From the NCBI GenBank assembly GCA_951394045.1, contig OX595990.1, positions 124,001 through 188,000 of the forward strand: a stretch of DNA of 64,000 nt. Direction: 5' to 3'. The notes under the pieces were generated by a model, which had not been told where the DNA came from, ran no database searches, and was given only the letters and a program-made list of their open reading frames with translations. Shown here piece after piece: positions 9,683 through 20,010 of the stretch. The DNA is from Nitzschia sp. DOCU1 (Eukaryota; Bacillariophyta; Bacillariophyceae; Bacillariales; Bacillariaceae). The translations under genes and the position numbers were made by a program. Numbering within the stretch: the stretch's first letter is position 1; each line of letters opens with the position of its first letter.

Positions 9683-11752
9683 CTATTTGGCCCTGCTGGT
9701 GGCGCCGCCGACAGCTTCATCAGCGTTCGTGGTATTGTTGTTGCCTCGGCGGCAGACTTCGTGACAACGATGTCGTGTTCCTTTCATGAAACAAGGATGC
9801 GAGATGACGCCCCAATCTCCCCCTTTCGAAACGCGAGTAAACTGATAAAGATTCAATTGGCGACGAAAGCTTTCATATTTGGATTGATCAAAGTACATTG
9901 GCATGACTCGTTTTACGAATCCAGCATAGTCATGTACTTTGAAGGCTGTACCCCCCTTGACCCATGAGACCAGGTGGACATACCCCTCCTGTTCCGCGTT
10001 GTCAAGTAACCTGTGAAGCTTGAAGGGAAAGTTGGAGCTGGAAGTATTATCGGCATCGTTTTTAAAATCCTCGGCGGGGGGTACGTCACATTCTATCTGG
10101 GCCACAAGATTGTCCGTTTCTTGTTCCCACCACGAGGCATAGCGCTGGTCCTCCGAATAGTATAGGACCTCAAATTTGTTGAGACTCTTGCCCTCATTAC
10201 TTAGGAATTTCTGAGATTTGAGAGGATCTTCTGCTTGCTCTTGCCCTGGCTCTTGTTGTTCTTCCGGGTGAAAGCAGGCAAAGTCCATAGTTTTCCAGGA
10301 GTTAGGTTCTTGATGCTGGTGGAGGGATATCCCACACGATTCTTGGGTAGGTTCTGTCGTCACTGCTGCTTTGTCGATGGGAGGTGGGGGAACCTTGTTG
10401 TTTTCATAGTAGTAACTAAGCTGGGCAGAGCCAACCCGGGCTGGCGACCACCGAGGAGGAGGCGGAGGAAGTGGTTGTTCCAAAGTTGGCCGCCGATGTT
10501 CTTGTTGTTCTTGACGACGACGGTCCTTCTCCGTGGAAACAGTGTGATCATGGCGCAGCACAGAGATGGCACTGAAGCGATGGCGTGCCGCAGCAGGAGG
10601 AGTGGACGTTAGTACTACTAGTTTCGCCGGGGGCGGAGGAGGAAAATCTCGAGTCTTTGCTGGAAAGGTAGTGTGCATCGTCCTCCACTCATATGCTCGT
10701 TCACCACCCCGGACGTTAGGAGGATATTCAGTGGTGAAACAACCCCCGCTGGTATCATCACACCGTGCCGGCTCTGAGGTGGAGCTGATATCGGCTCGAA
10801 ATGTCGACTCTTCTTCTACCTGTAAGGTAGAACCTGGATAAACAATGAAGTCCAAGAATGATTTGAGCTCCGATCCGGCATCGTCGCGACTCTCCTCTCT
10901 CTGAGAAAGTACAAACTGTTCGTCTAGCAACGGATCGATCGGTGCCGTAAGCAATGCCGATCTATCCGGGTCGGGAATATAATACCAGCTGGTGTTTGCA
11001 ACGATGAAGTCGTCGTCGGGTGATGCCGATATCGTCGTTCTACCAGCATCTTGACCATGACTATCGCCTGCTGCAGATGGAGGCAACAGCAATGTTGCAG
11101 TTGCTTCTTCTACCAAATGAGGGGCGGTTGACGGCAGCAGCATTAAGGGTGGTGGCAGCTGATGCACCCCTTCTTGAGCTTGGTCAAAGTATTCAGTCTG
11201 AATGTGTGCCCCTCCACAAAACGAGGGGGACGAGCGACGTGAAGCCCTAACATCAGTACCAACAGCACTTCTTGATTCTTGTAACGCATTTGCATACTCG
11301 TCTTCGCTCGTGGGGCTAGTAGTAGTACTCGCTGTTGGTGACATCGCCTCCTCCTCCTCCTTGATTGTCTTCACACAGCGAGAGGATCTTGAATCGATCC
11401 GCCGATGGATCTTATCAAATAGTTCAGGATGCCCTCGGATGAAATATGGGTGTTTGTATCCGCCCTTGTCGGGCCCATACGGGATCTTCTTCCACCCGTA
11501 GATGTTAAGTTGCCGTTGAAATGATTTGTACTTTGTCTGATTAAAGTACTTTTGCATGATTGCTTTTGTGAAAGTGTCGATTTTGTGCACCTTGAAGGAC
11601 TCGCCGTCTGGCTGCCAAGATATCGTCGACTCAAAGCCTTCTTTCGAGGCATCTTCAAGCATTGCATACAATTTGGCGGGAAACGAAACGGTGGGGGCGT
11701 CGGCAGAAGCCATGGACGAAGAGTTTATTGTTGATGAAGAAGACGAGGGCAT
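9683..11752 (-). CDS. Long dual-domain HSF (copy B), about 689 aa from the chosen start
   Basis: Paralogue of 5487-7784 with the same order: HSF domain 1 (FPAKLYAMLEDAS, SFQRQLNIYGW), a long disordered linker with the IQTEYFDQ block, DPLLDEQFVLSQRE, ELKSFLDFIVYPGS, LNKFEVLYY and SWWEQE, then HSF domain 2 (FPFKLHRLLDNAE, SFRRQLNLYQF). The frame is open upstream to an ATG at 11980. I prefer the ATG at 11752 because it matches codon 4 of copy A. The equivalent of copy A's own start has become ATA here, and copy A's upstream TAA stop is TCA here. The longer 765-residue form, with a 76-residue extension, is possible but the extension has no counterpart. It is one of the same-strand array and probably has the same role as copy A. 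Confidence 0.88.
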   Translation of the reverse strand: MPSSSSSTINSSSMASADAPTVSFPAKLYAMLEDASKEGFESTISWQPDGESFKVHKIDTFTKAIMQKYFNQTKYKSFQRQLNIYGWKKIPYGPDKGGYKHPYFIRGHPELFDKIHRRIDSRSSRCVKTIKEEEEAMSPTASTTTSPTSEDEYANALQESRSAVGTDVRASRRSSPSFCGGAHIQTEYFDQAQEGVHQLPPPLMLLPSTAPHLVEEATATLLLPPSAAGDSHGQDAGRTTISASPDDDFIVANTSWYYIPDPDRSALLTAPIDPLLDEQFVLSQREESRDDAGSELKSFLDFIVYPGSTLQVEEESTFRADISSTSEPARCDDTSGGCFTTEYPPNVRGGERAYEWRTMHTTFPAKTRDFPPPPPAKLVVLTSTPPAAARHRFSAISVLRHDHTVSTEKDRRRQEQQEHRRPTLEQPLPPPPPRWSPARVGSAQLSYYYENNKVPPPPIDKAAVTTEPTQESCGISLHQHQEPNSWKTMDFACFHPEEQQEPGQEQAEDPLKSQKFLSNEGKSLNKFEVLYYSEDQRYASWWEQETDNLVAQIECDVPPAEDFKNDADNTSSSNFPFKLHRLLDNAEQEGYVHLVSWVKGGTAFKVHDYAGFVKRVMPMYFDQSKYESFRRQLNLYQFTRVSKGGDWGVISHPCFMKGTRHRCHEVCRRGNNNTTNADEAVGGATSRAK

Positions 11753-11760
11753 CGTAGCTA

Positions 11761-11863
11761 TGGTTGACAATTCAGATGAGTCTCTTGCTTTGTTGCTTCC
11801 CATCAACCAGATACCTGAGATTGAATCTATTGTGGAAAAGTAAGTGGTGTTGCTCTGACACTC
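11761..11863 (-). promoter_or_regulatory. Conserved 5' block, second copy
   Basis: Counterpart of the block at 7785-7886, with only scattered substitutions. It carries the A-to-C change that removes the in-frame stop found in copy A. It lies immediately upstream of the preferred start of the 9683-11752 gene. Confidence 0.6.
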
Positions 11864-12936
11864 CCCTTTCATCACTTCATATCCACCCGGTATGTTTGAT
11901 TTCCATGTCTCGGGTTTGCAAATGCTTGCGTAACCGCATCCTGTTGCGTTAGGCCGGACTTTCGAGACTTCGTTGGACATTCACGTTACACCAGAAGTTC
12001 AGAGTCCAGCTGATATTAAGTAACCAGCTTTTCTTTTTTTGATTTTCGAGGGGCATTCTGCGCCCGTAAGCCAAGATATTATTGCCCCCCAACAGTTTCC
12101 GAGCGAGGCGAACTACTACCTATGTCTCCACCGGTAGTAAGACCGTTTTCAACAATACCATTTGTCGTAGCAGTTGAGACACCAGCTGATGTAATACACC
12201 ACTGGCGAAAACGGCACTTGGTGCACTTTGGGTCGATGGGTTTCTACCGGTATGCAACGAAAGACATTGTTCGGGTTGACTACCGGTATCTTGGCGCGAG
12301 ACCATTTTTCAACCATCCTTTGGAAGGTCAGAAGAAGAAGATGTTATGTAAATTTGTAGTTATCACTTGGCGCACTTTGGGTTCAAGTGGTTTCTATGAA
12401 AGTCTGCCGGTAACGGTTGTTCGGGTTGATACCCATCTGGGAGCGTACCAGGTACCGGTAGTAGAGTAGCTATGGCACGATACGTCTAGTAGACTGTTGC
12501 CCTCATCTACTACCTCTATTAGAGAGAAGAGAAAAGGCACCGGGTTAAAGAACTTTTGGAAATGGTGGATTGGTGCTGGTTCGATCAAATTACAAGAAAC
12601 CCGCCGTTGTGCTGCCCCGACGAACCATGACGCGAGGGGGAAAGGATTTGTTCTTTCCCAGCGCTCATTGAGATGATGAGATTAGTAGCAAACCTAAAGA
12701 TGATACTATCAGGCTTTGGCTAGTCTGAATTTTGTCTAATATAAAGATCTTCCTATACTTCGCCTCGCTAGCCTACCGGTAGTACAGATAATCATCAACT
12801 GGCAATACAATATTATTACATGATCGTCCTCGCCGACGAAGGAAGTCAGTAGCCTTTCAAACCACCCTACTTGTCCTCGTCCTCTCTATCCAAAAGTATT
12901 CTAATAGCAACATAGCACCCCCAGGGTATCGGTTTT
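11864..12936. other. Intergenic with a degenerate direct repeat and clustered TACCGGTA
   Basis: No gene is supported. Two imperfect direct copies of a unit of about 65 bp lie at 12216-12280 and 12365-12430; both begin ACTTGG-GCACTTTGGGT and end TTGTTCGGGTTGA. Exact TACCGGTA octamers occur at 12245, 12281, 12454 and 12774, the densest cluster in the window. The region separates the HSF array from the sulfotransferase-like gene. Confidence 0.55.
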
Positions 12937-14193
12937 CTAGCCCATAATGGCTTCATAAAACTGTGCGGACGAATACACTTCTTGACACACCAATGGAATT
13001 CCGTCGTGTAGATCTTTCCAACAAGCATAGTCCATGGCATGCAACGCGCACAAGGCCTTGGCAATCGAGCCCTTGTCGTCCCACACATCCTTGGCGGCTT
13101 GATAAAAGCCTTCCCGATCTTCCGATGAAACATGTTTTCCAGCATGCGCTGGAATTGTTGGCAGCTCCTGCGAAAGCTGGCATGTCTCCTTGACAAAGGC
13201 AGGGAATTTCGAATTCAAATCCGACAAAGTCGGCAAGTATGCTGTCAAGTAACCACCAACTCGATTAAGTTCAGCCAAGATGCGTGTCATACTAAACACA
13301 TGTGAAACAATGGGACCTCTAAGTGCTATGGAATCTTCGAGCACCAGCTCCAACACAAATTTTGTAAAACGGTCGATACGTTGCGCTGAAGTCTCGTAGG
13401 GAAGATCCATATAAGCGGGCATCACCCCCCTGGTCTCTTGCCACGTTTTCCGTCGAAATTCAATTTCATTATATCCTGAAAGAAAATGTTCGATCGGATC
13501 TCGAACAGCTGTCACGACACACGCTGGTAAAGGTTCTTGAAACAATTCTTCTGTAGACACCTCGAAAAAGATGGTCTCGTTGTTGTTTGCTAGCTTGGTT
13601 CGCATCCAGCGACGAATAGCAATATTGCCTCCTTTCCAAATGGGTATATAGGCAACGTTTCCCACTTGTTCATCCGCTACGTAGACCGCTTTTTGAAACT
13701 GGCCATGGAAAAAGCGATGCGTCAATTCAGCGTCCGGCCGCGGTTGTGCAAATGATTTCTGCATTTTCTTGGCTTGCTCAAAGTCTTGAGGCGTAATGTC
13801 GAGTTGTTCACGGGCCAGTTGAAATAAAATAGGACCGTAGCGGTCTGGATCGGGACGACCTGCTGGGCAGAGCGCCTTTTGAATATCAGGCCATGTCTCG
13901 TCGTTTATTGTCTCCACGACATCAATATAGCTCACTTCCGGCGGCGATGCCACTTCTGATGCTACCGACGGCGAGGAGGCTCGCAAAGCGGCGCTAGGTT
14001 GCCCTGATAAATTGCCCGATATTCCCAAGGCCGTCAATATGATTGCTAAAAGCACAAGAGTCGTTACACTTCCAATGGTATAATACGAGCGTTCGGACGG
14101 TCTGTACGGAATATCGAATGAGATTTCGGCAGTTTGATCATCATCGTCGCCATCATCGAAAGAGTTTGTAGAAAGCTTGCTTCGACCCGCCAT
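12937..14193 (-). CDS. Sulfotransferase-like type II membrane protein, 418 aa
   Basis: Probably transfers sulfate from PAPS to a glycan or protein in the Golgi lumen. From the chosen ATG (MAGRSKLST) there is a short acidic cytosolic tail, one membrane segment at about residues 36-60 (VTTLVLLAIILTALGI), a Ser/Ala-rich stem, and then a catalytic region. The 5'-phosphosulfate-like motif is YIPIWKGGNIAIRRW near residue 184. The 3'-phosphate-binding-like motif is RDPIEHFLSGYNE near residue 230. The frame is open upstream to an ATG at 14490, but that would put about 100 extra residues before the membrane anchor, which does not fit a type II protein. It is divergent from the glycosyltransferase at 14920. 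The acceptor substrate is unknown. Confidence 0.78.
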   Translation of the reverse strand: MAGRSKLSTNSFDDGDDDDQTAEISFDIPYRPSERSYYTIGSVTTLVLLAIILTALGISGNLSGQPSAALRASSPSVASEVASPPEVSYIDVVETINDETWPDIQKALCPAGRPDPDRYGPILFQLAREQLDITPQDFEQAKKMQKSFAQPRPDAELTHRFFHGQFQKAVYVADEQVGNVAYIPIWKGGNIAIRRWMRTKLANNNETIFFEVSTEELFQEPLPACVVTAVRDPIEHFLSGYNEIEFRRKTWQETRGVMPAYMDLPYETSAQRIDRFTKFVLELVLEDSIALRGPIVSHVFSMTRILAELNRVGGYLTAYLPTLSDLNSKFPAFVKETCQLSQELPTIPAHAGKHVSSEDREGFYQAAKDVWDDKGSIAKALCALHAMDYACWKDLHDGIPLVCQEVYSSAQFYEAIMG

Positions 14194-14919
14194 GACGAAC
14201 GAACGAAATAAGAGAGTCAGACACTCTACGATAGTAGAAGAGAGTCGCCACCACTCAGGAATAACAATAGAACAGGCCTCGTCGACTTGTCTTCTAGCTG
14301 CGTTGCTGGCGCCAAGTTTATTATTGCCACCGAGCGGCAGCACTGCATCTCCCGAGTCTTGTCTAATGCCGTTCCGTGTTGCTTTCGCCCACACACGATC
14401 GGCATCCGTTGGCACGAACAGCGTCCTTTCAGACCGATACACCATGCTCGTTACTCGGGGATCGGAAATTTTCAGAATATGCCCTTCCATGTATTATCTA
14501 TTCATTCCTGAAAGGTTTGAATAATTTCCCGCCGACAAAGAATCCGATCCCCAATACATTATCAACGTCTAAAGTAAAGTTATAAGTATTGGCTCTCTCC
14601 GACGATCCCCAACCAATATTTTTGGCGCCAAAAATTGATGGGCATATTTATTTTTATAACACGACCATACTATTTTCTTCATGCGACATGCCAAATTTTT
14701 GCTGGCCTAATTTTAAAATGGGATAAAGTTTCCGTTCATCAAATTTTCCCCCGACCACGCCACACTTTACAGTACGTGCCCGCCAAAAAATTGGGTGGGC
14801 GTCACATTTTCGGCCGAAAAGGACGAACGACCGCCAAAACTCCGAGAGTTTTCTCGTTCTTGCCTTCCACCATTGCAACCGATCCGTTTCATTGAAACTA
14901 CCTTTTTTTGTGTAGCACC
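14194..14919. promoter_or_regulatory. Divergent intergenic region between two Golgi-type genes
   Basis: About 700 bp between the start codons of the minus-strand sulfotransferase-like gene and the plus-strand glycosyltransferase-like gene. The part near the glycosyltransferase is AT-rich and has GGCGCCAAAA and CGCCAAAA strings around 14618-14840. It probably contains both promoters. No extra gene is supported. Confidence 0.5.
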
Positions 14920-16107
14920 ATGGCGATTCCGGTTCAGGAAATACCGCCGCCTGCTGCTTCCAAGAAGTTAGTGGTTGCTTGGAAGTTTTTGGCAACAGTA
15001 GCTTTTGTAGCCTTGGCTGGGGTGGGCGCAAGTTTAGGATGGAATGCTAGGACGAAACAAGAGGCGTTTTGGGGAGAACTGGAGGGCCCTGGCTCTGGGA
15101 GTGAGCGAGTTCTGGAGCTGGACAGTAGCCCTACACGCCGATTGCAAAATAGGACTCGAGAACTTCAAGCTAATAGGACTCGAGAACTTCAAGCTAATGC
15201 GACTGCAGCACCTGCAGCCCAGACTGCAGTCCCTACCGACCCCGACCAGCGTAAGCTCGAAGTTGAGATCAAGATTAAAGCGCCTCCGTCGGAGAATCCT
15301 TGCAGGCGTGTCTTCTCTGCAGTGCCGGATGAGCCAGAATGGACCAAGCGGTGCCAGGAGTATCTCGACATGCCGTTGATTAAGAAAGATTGCTCTGTTT
15401 CGCCTGAGATTGTTCCACGTATCTATCACTCCGTATCCAAGGGGGACGAACAGAATTTTCATCAGCTTTCCATATCTTCTCAAAATCCTTCCTTTGCTCG
15501 TCACCACTTGAGCGATGCTCAGGCGGCGGAGTTTATTCTGGACATGTGCGGTGCCGAGGCCCATGCCGCTTATCAATGTTTTGCTCCCCCCGCCTATCGT
15601 GCGGATGTCTTTCGCTTTTGCGCCCTGTATAGCATGGGGGGTGTCTACCTGGATGAAGACATCTTCCCCTTTGTGCCCTTGGAAGAGTTGTACAGCCCTT
15701 GTTCCACGGCCACGGTCGGCCACGACTTCCCTTGGAATGACAACCTCGGAAAGCAAATGAAGATCCTTGCTGGTGCCCCGGGTGCCCCCATCTTCCACTG
15801 TGCTTTGGAGCGCATCATTGAAAACGTTCGTGTCCGCGCTTATCCCGAACACGAGTTGGAGTTGACTGGGCCGCAATTGTTGCAGAAATGCTACGCTGAA
15901 AACTCAGAGGATGTGGCCATTACCTATCACGATACACGAAATGCGGAATGGCCCTTTACCGGCATGCGAGCTGGGCACAACATTTTGGCGTATGAGATCC
16001 CAATGTCTGCCAAGCACTTTTGGTTAGAGGGTGGCACGGACGCCCAAGACTACGCTGACTTGTTCCGAGCGCACCAGGTCTATCGCGAGACATGTGAATT
16101 GAACTAA
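14920..16107 (+). CDS. DXD-type glycosyltransferase-like type II membrane protein, 395 aa
   Basis: Resembles the glycosyltransferases with a DXD sugar-nucleotide motif (GT32/OCH1-like, Gly_transf_sug). The start is the first ATG at 14920; the frame upstream has only a TTG. A membrane segment lies near residues 20-42, followed by a Thr/Ala/Arg-rich stem that contains an exact duplicated NRTREL-QAN unit with N-glycosylation sequons. The catalytic core has PEIVPRIYHSVSKG, then YRADVFRFCALYSMGGVYLDED; the DED near residue 245 is the expected Mn2+/sugar-nucleotide site. The C-terminal region has paired cysteines. Golgi location and sugar transfer are inferred; donor and acceptor cannot be read from the sequence. 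Its divergent neighbour is another Golgi-type enzyme. Confidence 0.8.
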   Translation: MAIPVQEIPPPAASKKLVVAWKFLATVAFVALAGVGASLGWNARTKQEAFWGELEGPGSGSERVLELDSSPTRRLQNRTRELQANRTRELQANATAAPAAQTAVPTDPDQRKLEVEIKIKAPPSENPCRRVFSAVPDEPEWTKRCQEYLDMPLIKKDCSVSPEIVPRIYHSVSKGDEQNFHQLSISSQNPSFARHHLSDAQAAEFILDMCGAEAHAAYQCFAPPAYRADVFRFCALYSMGGVYLDEDIFPFVPLEELYSPCSTATVGHDFPWNDNLGKQMKILAGAPGAPIFHCALERIIENVRVRAYPEHELELTGPQLLQKCYAENSEDVAITYHDTRNAEWPFTGMRAGHNILAYEIPMSAKHFWLEGGTDAQDYADLFRAHQVYRETCELN

Positions 16108-16809
16108 ACGTAACACACTAACTACTACTAATATGGAATGGAATAGAATCTTATTCTCTAGCTTCAGCTTGCTTTATATCTGCCTATATGCGGGTTCTCA
16201 CTTGTGGCGTGGATCGGATTCTCACCGCAGTGGGACTTTGGCTCGACTGATTCAGCCGAGGCCCTCCCTCCATGCCTGGCTACCGGTCGACAGCAGCACA
16301 ATGGTTTGCCAAGAACGATCCAAGCAGTGCAAGGTTGTCTATCTGTTCCACTAGAGGACGGACATTAATTGACAATAGAACAGAAGAAACTCATTGACGG
16401 AACTAGTATATCTGTGCCCAGGAGCCTGACCTCTGCGGCAGACGATTCTAGCGCAAGGGATTTATAATGAAGTATAGATACTAGCCGCTAGATGTTACTC
16501 GTGCATATCGTCCATCACTGCACTTTACAAGGAGTGGTACATTGTAGTGACAGTAAAAGACGCAAGTAGCTAGCTAGTAGAGGTACGAGTCTTGGCGGCA
16601 TTTCTTGGGAGGCGTGCAATCATTCCTCCGACGGCATCGCCGTTTGGCCCTGGTTCCGAACAATGGTAGCGTCGCTCCCGGCCAACTCTATGGTAATGTA
16701 TATAGCACTCTACCGGTAGGAGTCTTCGACAGTAGAGGATTATTCGGTAGTCGACTAGTGGAATACCACAGAGCAAAGAAGAGTATTGACAGTGGCTTTC
16801 CCAGCAGTC
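16108..16809. other. Intergenic (downstream of convergent genes)
   Basis: Sits between the ends of two convergent genes. Only short unconvincing frames are present. TACCGGTA occurs at 16711-16718, and CTAGTAGAG/TAGCTAGCTAGTAG simple runs near 16568-16580. Confidence 0.5.
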
Positions 16810-19225
16810 TCACTTGGTATTCCGCTTTTTCCAGAAACCTCTACGAGGTCTCGCCTCATCATTGGTACCGGTCTCCTTTCCATCCGTAGCCGTCCTTTGC
16901 GTACTTTTCTTGCGCCGTCGCTTGCTTTCTCCTGCTTCTTTAGGAATATGATCAACCAGTAGTGGAGATTTTAGCTTCTTGCCCTTGCGTTCGTAGTAAT
17001 CTCGGTATATCACGGCTATTCTGAGGTAACGAAGTGACACCACAAACAAAAGTATTGAGGCAATCAATCCAATCCAGGCCCAAATGACCCGGTTGATCGT
17101 TTGGGCTCTAGTCAAGCTGCTAACGACAATCACATGGTAGCCACTCTGTCCATTTTTTCTCGCTTCTCGCTGGTTGAGTGCCACGCCGGTCAAAGTCCCC
17201 TGCATGGCCGCGTTCTCGACGTCTTTCCAAGAAGCCACAATCATTCTCGTATGTGTAGCAAACTTCATACATTGGTTGACATTTGTATAATTAGCTTCAT
17301 CGTGGCTAGAGTAGAGGCAAAGGTAAAGGAAGTGAGAAACGCACGGCTCCTTCCAAAGAAACACGTTCCATCCGATAGTACTAGAAGCAAGAACTTACCA
17401 ACGAAATTCGCTGTCATAGTTATTCGCGTTGCCCCCATTTTGATTCAATTGTCGTCGTCTTCGACGTCCACTGCCCGCACCTTTGTTGTAGCGACTACCA
17501 TCCGCATTGGCTTTATATCCCAGGCCGGCCACGATATCCGCCAAGGCAACTGCCTTGCAAGGTAGGCATTGCTTAAACACATCAAAGGCATCATTCCATT
17601 GATCGAGTTCGGATTCCAAAGTCCATGCGGAATTCTTGACTCGAAGATCGTTGGGGTTGTAGTCGACACGATCATCGTCAGTTGTGCTGTTGAGCCAGGC
17701 TCGATAATTTGCCACCTTGGTGCTATCAAAGTCAGACGCCAGCGTATCACAGGCATCATCGCCACAAACATCACAGCGATACTTGAGTTTGTTGTAGGCC
17801 TTGATGTATTTGACCCATTGATTTGCGTCTCCGTCGTCGCGATCGTCGCCGTTCCAATCGTCTTCTTCGTCGTCATTATTGCTCAAATAGCCTCCACAAA
17901 ACATGCTCTTGAGAATGGTAGAAGCGTCATAGGCTTTGTCCGTGTAATCATGAATGCACTTGTCGTCGATGTAGAGACCGATATCCATGCGTCCGAAAGA
18001 AGCCGGTTTGACGTCAAAGTAAATGGTATTGTTGTTGTGGTCTTGGAATATGGTTTCGGTACATCCCGTCGGCCACGCCTCGCGATCCTGTTGCATGAAT
18101 TGATATTCCGTGTCTGTCCAGACACAATCGCCTTCGTGTTTGAAGAGTTGTTCCATCCACTCGTCGTAGTTGGGTTCTTTGAAGAATCCCAAAAGAGTAA
18201 AATGAGTATCTGGCAGGCTGATAAAGAGAAACGACACATAGACGAACACAAATGAATGTAGAAGAAGACTAGTGTGAGAAGCGTTGATTTCGTGTTGATG
18301 CATTCAACCCATCCATACTGTAATACTCAACTGGCAATCTTGCTTGACGCATCGAGTCGAATGGCCAGCTTTACAAGCCGCATCGGACCACTTTTGGCTT
18401 TTGCGGTCATAATACTTGTACTCGTGAACGCCATTACCCGAGTAGTTTTCGTCAATGTACTGAAAGAAGCAAAATGTTAGACAGTACCGGTATTGCCACG
18501 AAAAGGAGAAAAGCATACAGACTTACAGCCGCCCACAGCATGAAACGTTGGCATCCCAAGCGATCATTGTCCACGTTATCTTCGTTTTCAGGCAGCTGTC
18601 GGTGCTGCTGATTGTCTCCTTCTTCCTTTTCATCGTCATCGCCTCCTTCATAGTATTGATCGTAGATCTGGGAGTTACAGTCAATGTAAAAGCCCAAGGC
18701 GCGCCATGCTTGTGAATACTCATCATAATACGTTTCCGATCCGTCCATGTAAATCTTGGAAAAGCCAACGTCAAATTCAGCAGTAGTCTCGTCCGCGTTG
18801 TTAGCGTACTTGCTATTGAAGAGCTCCGTATCACTAAATCGGTACTTGTCATCGTCCGTATTGTCTCCATTGCCGTACTGGTATGCCATGTAGTGGGTAG
18901 GAGAACCTGTGGGTCCGTTCGTGCCGTCGTCACGATCCTCCTCGTCGTCAGGGCCGTCGTCCCTGTCGTCCTCTTGTACACGTCGAATGTTGGTGTTGCT
19001 GTACTCTTGACTATGTAGCAGTCGACGCAAATGATTCTGCGCCAGTGGGCTCAGATTCGCACCCGGCTGGAATTCAACTCCGTTCGGTAGAGACTGCCAT
19101 TGCTCTCCACTGTCCGGAAGCTTATCGAGCTTCCATTCCCCGGGGATACCACGACGAAGGGCAGCCTCGACGCTGAATACAAGTCGTAGTAGCAAGGCCT
19201 GGCGTAGTAAAAGTCGCAGTATCAT
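16810..19225 (-). CDS. Acidic, Cys-containing single-pass membrane protein, four exons (about 712 aa)
   Basis: I do not recognise a named family. Four frames join cleanly: exon 1 at 18527-19225, intron 18460-18526 (GTAAGT...TTTCAG), exon 2 at 18327-18459, intron about 18210-18326 (weaker, GTATTA...CCAG), exon 3 at 17399-18209, intron 17306-17398 (GTAAGT...TCTAG), exon 4 at 16810-17305. The joined length is a whole number of codons (713 with stop). The first ATG opens a signal-peptide-like stretch (ILRLLLRQALLLRLVFSVEA). The ectodomain is rich in Asp/Tyr with CxxC pairs (RCDVCGDDACD, CLPCK). A C-terminal membrane segment (VIWAWIGLIASILLFVVSL) is followed by a very basic tail. This suggests a secretory-pathway or surface type I protein. 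The function is unknown. Confidence 0.8.
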
Positions 19226-20010
19226 GGTGTTGAAATTACTAATAGCGTGCAATAAATGGCAACAAATGAAAAACGAGAAACTACGAATGAGTTTCCGATT
19301 TGACGGCTTTTCTGAATTCAAAGGATCGTGTTTTCATCTTCGAGTGTGGCGGGAAGATGAGTTTAAAGCAATCCTGCGCGCCGGTCCCTTCCAAAGAAGC
19401 TCACCCGGCTCGGCATCAATGACGTCAGGCCAGGCGCAGTAGGTTTGCAAATCATGGCTGGAATCGTAGAAAAGTGTGACCGCATGAATTCCGCAGTAAA
19501 CTTCTCCAAATTCAAAGTGTACACGCTAGGTAGTTAATAACTAAGCGGCGGGGGTATGTGTGGCTGCGCATAAGAAAGATTCCAACGGAAGGTTCCTCAA
19601 CGCACTTGATATTAGCACAAAACATGTGAGAGATGAGATTACACATAGCCCCCTGTTGGTTAGCACCTTTTGATACACTTTGAACGCAAGTGACACGCCA
19701 GTTGGACCGTTGAGCATCGAGTTGCGCCAAGTTCTGCATCTATCGGCATCAATGCTGTGCCACCTCTGTCATCGCGACGGCCGGCGGACCTTAACGGATA
19801 GTGTCTCTATGTAACCAAAGATGCCTTATTCAATGATGTATAGATATAGATTCGACGAAACGAGCACGAAGGGGAAGCAAAAGATCGTTCCAAGAGAGAA
19901 AATGGCAAACGATAAGAAAGGAACTATCCGAACCACCTTCTGATTTGACTCCTCAACCTTTGATCGAATAAAGTAAATCGTTTGGTTTGGTGCTAGTTGG
20001 TCATCGAACC
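19226..20010. promoter_or_regulatory. Divergent intergenic region
   Basis: Lies between the starts of the minus-strand membrane protein and the plus-strand PWWP-like gene, so it should carry two promoters. TGACGTCA occurs near 19419-19426, a CRE-type palindrome that bZIP factors bind in many eukaryotes. No gene is supported here. Confidence 0.45.

Noticed and set aside
14908..14919. Upstream start of the glycosyltransferase
   Set aside because: The codon is TTG; the ATG at 14920 fits a normal eukaryotic start.
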